From Sinohyriopsis cumingii (Eukaryota > Mollusca > Bivalvia > Unionida > Unionidae), in NCBI GenBank assembly GCA_028554795.2, contig CM068824.1, positions 161,584,130-161,648,129 of the forward strand: DNA of 64,000 nucleotides, written 5' to 3'. The notes beneath the pieces were generated by a model. The model did not search any database, was not told the origin of the DNA, and saw nothing but the letters and a program-made list of their open reading frames with translations. A program made the translations under genes and the position numbers. Positions 57,984 to 64,000 of this stretch are shown here, one piece after another (position 1 is the stretch's first letter; each line of letters begins with the position of its first letter).

Positions 57984-58830
57984 TAATGGTCAACAAGTAC
58001 TGGTTGCCTGTCTTGATCTTAGGCAAAGGACCAACACGGTATAGGCTACCATCATTCCTGCTAAATGGTTCATCAAATGCTGGAATGGATTGCAGATGAG
58101 CCTTAGGAATCTTTTGACAAGTGTCACAAGCTATACCGTATTTAGAAACACTACTTTTAATTTTAAACGAATAAAAATAATTCAAGATCTTGTGATAATT
58201 TTTACTGACTCCAAAATGAACAGTCAAGGGAGTATCGTGGGCTAGATTAGGAACTTCCTGTCGATGTGACATCGGAACGACAATTTGATAGCTAGCCGAC
58301 CATTCGTCACCTCATAATGACCCATTTTGTCACAAAATAAGGAACTGAACTTTTATGACTTCAGCTTTGCTAATATCCCTTTGAAACAAACAGGAGAACT
58401 CAGGATCTTTTTCCTGTTAGACAGGAGTGATTGTCTTTTGTCACTCTGGTTAGAATAGAGAGAATGAGTAGTAAAAGGAGGATGACTGGTCAATATCCAT
58501 TGATTAATCAATACTAGGGGCAAAGGTGACGTCATCAGAAGGCTAATCAATAAATATGTCAGTTAAAGGAATAATTTCCCGATTATCATTCTCAAGATCT
58601 CTTTCTTGCCACATGCCTGGTAACTGCACGAGCAGGATATAAATCATGGACTTTTATTAAGAATAGGATCAAATTTTTGATACAGTCAAGGCTTGTCAGT
58701 TACAAGTGGATTAATCACGACTTTATCTCCAGCTAGGTCATTGCCAAGTAATAAATGAATACTCTCAACAGGTGAAGAATTCGCTTCCCCCGCAGTCACG
58801 GGTCCTGAAACTAAAACCGTTTAATACATT
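57984..58830 (-). pseudogene. gypsy protease end and integrase zinc domain, right half
   Basis: Read on the minus strand: LLLGNDLAGDK (about 58720-58750, the end of the retropepsin region), an inter-domain stretch (58353-58550), then the integrase HHCC zinc domain (LAH...H...CDTC, with CxxC at about 58110-58120), VGPLPKIKTGNQYLLTI, and the break. There is no RT between protease and integrase. The first catalytic Asp region, normally before VGPLP, reads SLYR, so the active site is lost. The reading continues at 42742 and below on the other side of the Polinton. Confidence 0.78.
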
Positions 58831-59569
58831 GGCATATTTCAAATATATTCTAGTTTGCGCTGCTCCTTGACAAAAAGACAAATAAGACAAACCATGTTTT
58901 TAGCTTACCCATTCTGTCCATAAGACCTGTCATTTGTATTATTTTTGCCTTTATCTGGTCGGGTTTTGAGACATTCTGAATATTGGAATGAGAGTAGTTA
59001 AAAATAGAAGAGGCGGATGAAGGAAGTCTACCCAAAGCAACAGCAAGAAAAAACAGCTTTCGGTATTAAATTACTAAAGTGGTCTAAAAGATAATTCAGT
59101 GTATCTTTTCCTTAGTCATTTTAATTAGCATTTATTGTTTCAATTCGTTTTGTAGACTATTTCCATCCAATTTAATTAATTCATAATCTTCAACTTTGAC
59201 AGAGTATGAAATAATAATGTGAATCATGCACATGGAAGCTATAGAAGTATTGAAATCAAATCAGCATTAAACAGGTTTCAAATGCTATATGTGTCAGAGT
59301 AATTATTCACCGTTTCCCATTTGATGAATTACTTCAGTACAAAGCTTCACAGTATGCTGAAGACTGATTTCTTTCTCTACCTGACAATCAAACGGAACAA
59401 AATAATACTGAATGCAGTAGTTATCGAATAAGTATTTATTTGAAAAAAGTATTTCAGTGTTATGAATGTTACTCTGCTTGTAACGCAAAGACATGTATAC
59501 AAAATATTAAAAAGGGAAAGCAGAAGTTTTAGGAAATTAGCCAAAAGAATCCCTTTAGGCAACATTCTC
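58831..59569. other. no gene seen
   Basis: Nothing supported; it may include further gypsy gag remains, but no motif was found. Confidence 0.45.
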
Positions 59570-59684
59570 TCTCTCTCTCTCTGTTTTTATGTCTGTCTGT
59601 CTATCTATGTATGTATCTATCTATCTATCTATCTGTCTATATGTCTGTCTGTCTGTCTATCTATCCATCCATCCATCCATCCAG

Positions 59685-59733
<49 letters not shown>
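59570..59733. repeat. compound CT / CTGT / CTAT / CCAT microsatellite
   Basis: Tetranucleotide array that changes unit several times and ends in about 40 bases of CTAT followed by CATGCATG. Confidence 0.95.
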
Positions 59734-59739
59734 ATGCAT

Positions 59740-61139
59740 GCATGAGAAGGCACACACTGGGACGTATGAAGTTTGACCTAAATGGCCGTCACCTACGTCC
59801 GACTGCCAATGTATAACATATACTAATTCGCCATTTAAATATTTTCCAAACATTTTAATGCAATTTCCAGAATGCAAATGATCTTGTAATCTAATTCACA
59901 TGTGGTTCGCGCCAACACTAAACATACTGATTTTAAATGATGCAGTTTACAAATGAGTAGGGCGTGGTTTTCTCTGCGTTGGCAGTAGGCCAGTTCAATG
60001 CCTACATACATTATTATATCCAGCGCTAATTTGAACTAGGCCAATAAACGATAAAATATATAAACCGGTTGCTTTAAAATTAGTATTTGGACGTGTGAAC
60101 GCATTAATATTGTAATACCTATTGGTACCATGATGTCGAATCACTTTAAAAGTATCGTCTCAAAATTAGATCAGAAAAATGAGTGCTATTATACAACATT
60201 TCAATTTATTGCGGTTGAAATTTTTGTATGCAGATTTATATCGACCGTTCTCGTGTATAAATGCGACGTCCTATTTCCGCGTCATGCCTAGTACCGCGGC
60301 ATCTGAGGATTTTAGAGAACCGCAAACAAACTGATACAGAGGCTATCTTTTCCTGCACGAGTCACACATTCGATTTCAATCAGTATTACATTTTCCATTG
60401 TTCAAGCGAGATTAAGGAAAACGTTGTTAAAGTCCCTTTTGGATATGATTTCTAAGTAGTAATGTGAAATATGACGTACCGGTTGAACAAATTAATGAGA
60501 CTTGAATTAAAATTTTACATTGTAAAACTTTACGAGCTGTTTGAATCTATATTGAATGAGCGCGAATAATAAAACAGATTTCGCATGCTTTAGCAAGCAC
60601 GCATAAGCCTTAGTGAAAACAAACGAAAAGAGTTATACTGTAAACATTCTGTTTCTTATATACCCACCTTATTGTACGCAGTAATGAGTTGTTATTGGGG
60701 TGGAGTGTGGTGAGGGTTTGGGGAGCGAAAACAAAACAAATATCTAACCATCCTTGTGTTCTTACTATAGATAATAGGAAATGTAATTAGATTAAATTTA
60801 ATCTGATGTCTCTTTACGTTTATAGCTGACACAGGTTAGTAACTCCCGCATTGTGATATCACATGACTATGATTGATAGCCAGCGATGATGCATGTACAT
60901 TCCAATATCCAGCGGGGACGTGATTTCTCTAGCTGGCGTGTGGCTACGGCGTGGTCTTTTTTACTCAAGAATGAATGAAACAGTTCCTTATTACACTGTG
61001 GAATTATTTTGCCAATGAACTGGCAGAATAATTTGAATTTATATAAAGAATAATACTAAATGTCATGCGTGTATATGTTTTTTAAAAAAAGTTTTTTTTT
61101 AAGATATATTATCAGTAAGTCCAAATTTGAATCCTCATG
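59740..61139. other. no gene seen
   Basis: No supported gene. Confidence 0.5.

Positions 61140-61171
<32 letters not shown>
61140..61171. repeat. (CA)n microsatellite
   Basis: CA run of about 32 bases. Confidence 0.95.
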
Positions 61172-61172
<1 letters not shown>

Positions 61173-61859
61173 CTGTGGGTACCCATTCCCTTCTGAAGTT
61201 GCAAGAAGAAAATAAACCCGTGAAGAACTGAGTAACGTTAAGCAACAAGATAGATTCGTTATATTTTTATTTTTGTTTACAAACATTAGACAATTTATTT
61301 CACAATGCTGACCAGCAGCCATGTAAAAACGACACTAATAAGAACAAACAATCAAGTAATAAATAAATAAATAAATATGATGTAAGCACGGTAACAATAG
61401 AATGAACATGACGATATGTTCAGTCGTCGCATAATAAAACGTTATCAACTGTAACCCTACGTGCCATAGTATAACAAACAGAAAACAAACTTACACTGTA
61501 TTATTCTTAATATATATTTCTGTTGAGTAGTGTACAGAAAAATGTATCTTGTGCCAATAATTTTTATTTTTAATATAAAATAGACCAACATCGCACAAAT
61601 TGATTTCTACAATGTCGCATGTATTGATTTATTTTAAAAAGCCCAGCTTGTCCGAAAATGTTAAGAAAAATATGCCAATATAAAATCGGTCATAAATATC
61701 AAATTATAAATATCATTTATTTAAAATGTCCTTCTAATTTTCAAATTGTTGCCACAAGTGTTAATAAAATGGCTGTGTATATCATATCGTTGTTTTGGCT
61801 TAATCTGGGAAGGAAACCTATCTAGATAATTACTTTCGAGCTTGAACAGTTAGATAATT

Positions 61860-62112
61860 ACATGTAACAACACACGTGATATATTAATATTACACATAAC
61901 AACATATGTGATACATTAATATTACACGTAACAGCACATATGACACATTAATATTACAAGTAACAATACACGTGATACATTAATATCGCACGTAACAATA
62001 CACGTGATACATTAATATCGCACGCAACAATACACGTGATACATTAATATCGCACGTAACAATACACGTGATACATTAATATCGCACGTAAGAACACGCG
62101 ATTCATTAATAT
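61860..62112. repeat. 32-bp minisatellite with CACGTG palindromes, 8 copies
   Basis: Units contain ACACGTGATACATTAATAT and GCACGTAACAATA-like ends. Five of the eight carry an intact CACGTG; the first three and the last copy are the most diverged. Confidence 0.9.
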
Positions 62113-64000
62113 CAATCCTTTTAATATTACATTTCTATATGCTATAAAAATTATATTAATTATTTTAATGAATATCCGTATATCAATTATGACAAAATGC
62201 AAACTTATTACAAATGTTGACTTGATGTTGTAAACTATGAATGAACTTGTACAAATATATGTACTTTTTCCTATTGATCGATAGTGGAAATGGAATGTAG
62301 ATTAAACTTTGGAGTGAGGGAATGGACTTCACGGGTAGAAGGAAAATATACGGGATGCTGTACCCTGGCAGCTATATAATCGTCTTACTAAAAGAGTCCA
62401 CAGGCAAACGTCACAGACCCAGTTCTACAGTTGTATAATGTGCCAGTAGATATAGGTCCGCCGTGCAGATTGTTAAGAGAAGTCAGTGGAACAAACAACA
62501 AACGACTTGATCTGCCGGCGCAATGTGTGACGGCAAAATTGGGTCCACGTTGTTTGCAGCTGGACTCGTCTTATAAGCAAGTATAGACAGTGTGAAGATA
62601 ATCTAACATAACTAACATTCTTATAAGTGGCAGTTTATTCAAATGTTGGCATTTGTAAACTCCCAAAATTAACGAGAACACAAGAAACTCACTAGAAACA
62701 AAATATATGCAAATTCTTTGCCATTAATAATAATAATAATAATAAACAAATTGTCTGGCACTAGCTCCATGTCTAGCTAGTGTGAGAGAGTTGTGCTGAA
62801 ACCATAATATGCAAATAACTCAAAACCTGTATTTGTGCTTACTTCTAATACATAAGGCTTCCCATGCCGCAGGAACATAACTTTATTAATTTATTAATTT
62901 ATTTATTTTGTAGTTTGAATTATTCGACAGATGACATTCGTCAATAATATATCAAGATATATTGTTAATTTTGTTAAAATGTCTCTTACACTTAAAAAAA
63001 AATATTAATAAAACTGTTTATCTCTATTCATAAATGTATATATCTGATGGATAAGAAACACTGTCAACTGGAATACATTCAGTGGATGATTTCCGATTGG
63101 ACGAAGACGCAAACGAATTGTTCGACAGATGAAGATAATATATCACTTCTTATCGCAGCTGACGTCCGATATATATGCAATCTGTCAAAAGCAATTACAC
63201 AACAGAACAGTTGATTAAAGTATCTCGTATTCGAATAAGTTTAAAACGCTTGGCATGCATACGTACTCTCGTATTCGAATCGATCTGATAACAATCAAAT
63301 TTACTCTGGTATGCGTGAAGATCTGACAGCGACCGCTTAAGGGTTATATTCTGATGACCCATGTTATTACAAAATAGCTAATTTTATCTTCGAGCTTAGA
63401 CTGATAATCAATATGTGCCAAGTGGTTTGATTCACTTTCTAATTTCTGAAAGCTGCATTTTCATTAGCTAATTAAAAGGTCATCAGTACATGAACCCTAA
63501 GCGTTTGCTGTCAGGTCTTCACGTAGAACAGTGGAGATCTGATTGTAATCAGGTTGATATTCGAATATGATGTTAAGCTCATTGAATGCATACATACTCC
63601 CACATTCGAATAAGATGTTAAACGCAATGCTTGAATACATACTATGATGTTCAAAAGTGCGATTATACCTTTTACACACATACATTCTATATAATGTGGC
63701 ATTTAAGAAAAGAAACACAGTACAAAAGTTCTTGGTATGATCATGGTAGGTTTGTCGAGTATTCTCTACACTGTCCAAGGACAGACTTCAATAATTGTCT
63801 TCATTGACCCATTCTCAGGTGAAGTTGACCATGGCCTTACTAATTATTGTTTCATCTCTGATTGCTTGATGGTTATCAATGATTATCTGACATTTGGTAT
63901 GACAGGATAATGAGTCAGTCATGAAGATGTTGTCCAGTAAACTCTAACGACTGTGATGGATGACTAACATCGGTCACCCACAACTCATTGGTATTTCTTA
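62113..64000. other. no gene seen
   Basis: No supported gene. A short imperfect duplication at about 63490-63660 repeats ATTCGAATA-GATGTTAA words (at about 63557 and 63604). Confidence 0.5.

Overview
The window looks like AT-rich nuclear DNA of an invertebrate animal, probably a bivalve or other mollusc (inference: tRNA-derived SINEs, RTE-like and L1-like LINEs, a gypsy relic, many microsatellites, no bacterial-type operons). I see no convincing host protein-coding exon. Almost all coding capacity lies in one 15.2 kb insertion at 42748-57978.

That insertion is a Polinton/Maverick (adintovirus-like) virus-transposon, complete from end to end. It has terminal inverted repeats of 264 and 273 bp and a 5-bp target duplication (ACACG). 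It carries the expected gene set: packaging ATPase, retroviral-type DDE integrase, a B-family-like DNA polymerase joined to an SF1 helicase and an HNH domain, a zinc-ribbon/parvovirus-type phospholipase A2 protein, double-jelly-roll major capsid protein, jelly-roll minor capsid protein, adenovirus-type protease, a coiled-coil fibre candidate and several small virion or membrane proteins. ATPase and polymerase run on the minus strand; integrase, an HNH endonuclease and the structural cluster run on the plus strand with very short intergenic gaps that share a motif. The capsid, protease, ATPase and integrase frames are open. The polymerase-helicase-HNH gene carries one in-frame TAA and two frame changes, and three other genes each carry one. 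Three of the breaks sit on A8 homopolymers, two of which match -1 slippery heptamers, so decay, programmed frameshifting and assembly error must all be considered.

The Polinton is inserted inside the integrase region of an older decayed Ty3/gypsy relic on the minus strand (about 42147-42747 and 57984-58830). The relic goes from the end of the protease directly to the integrase zinc-binding domain, the order of Gmr1-like elements. Removing one copy of the 5-bp duplication makes the gypsy frame continuous, which fixes the insertion site to the base.

Elsewhere: a decayed RTE-like LINE (about 16780-19510, plus); a decayed L1-like LINE on the minus strand (about 33297-37690), interrupted by a 1-kb dispersed repeat and expanded by a 66-bp minisatellite grown from its own endonuclease frame; four copies of that dispersed repeat with LTR-like ends; four clear tRNA-derived SINEs; a hAT-type MITE inside a CT microsatellite; a pair of hairpins with a compensatory change; and several minisatellites. 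The remaining long stretches show no supportable gene.
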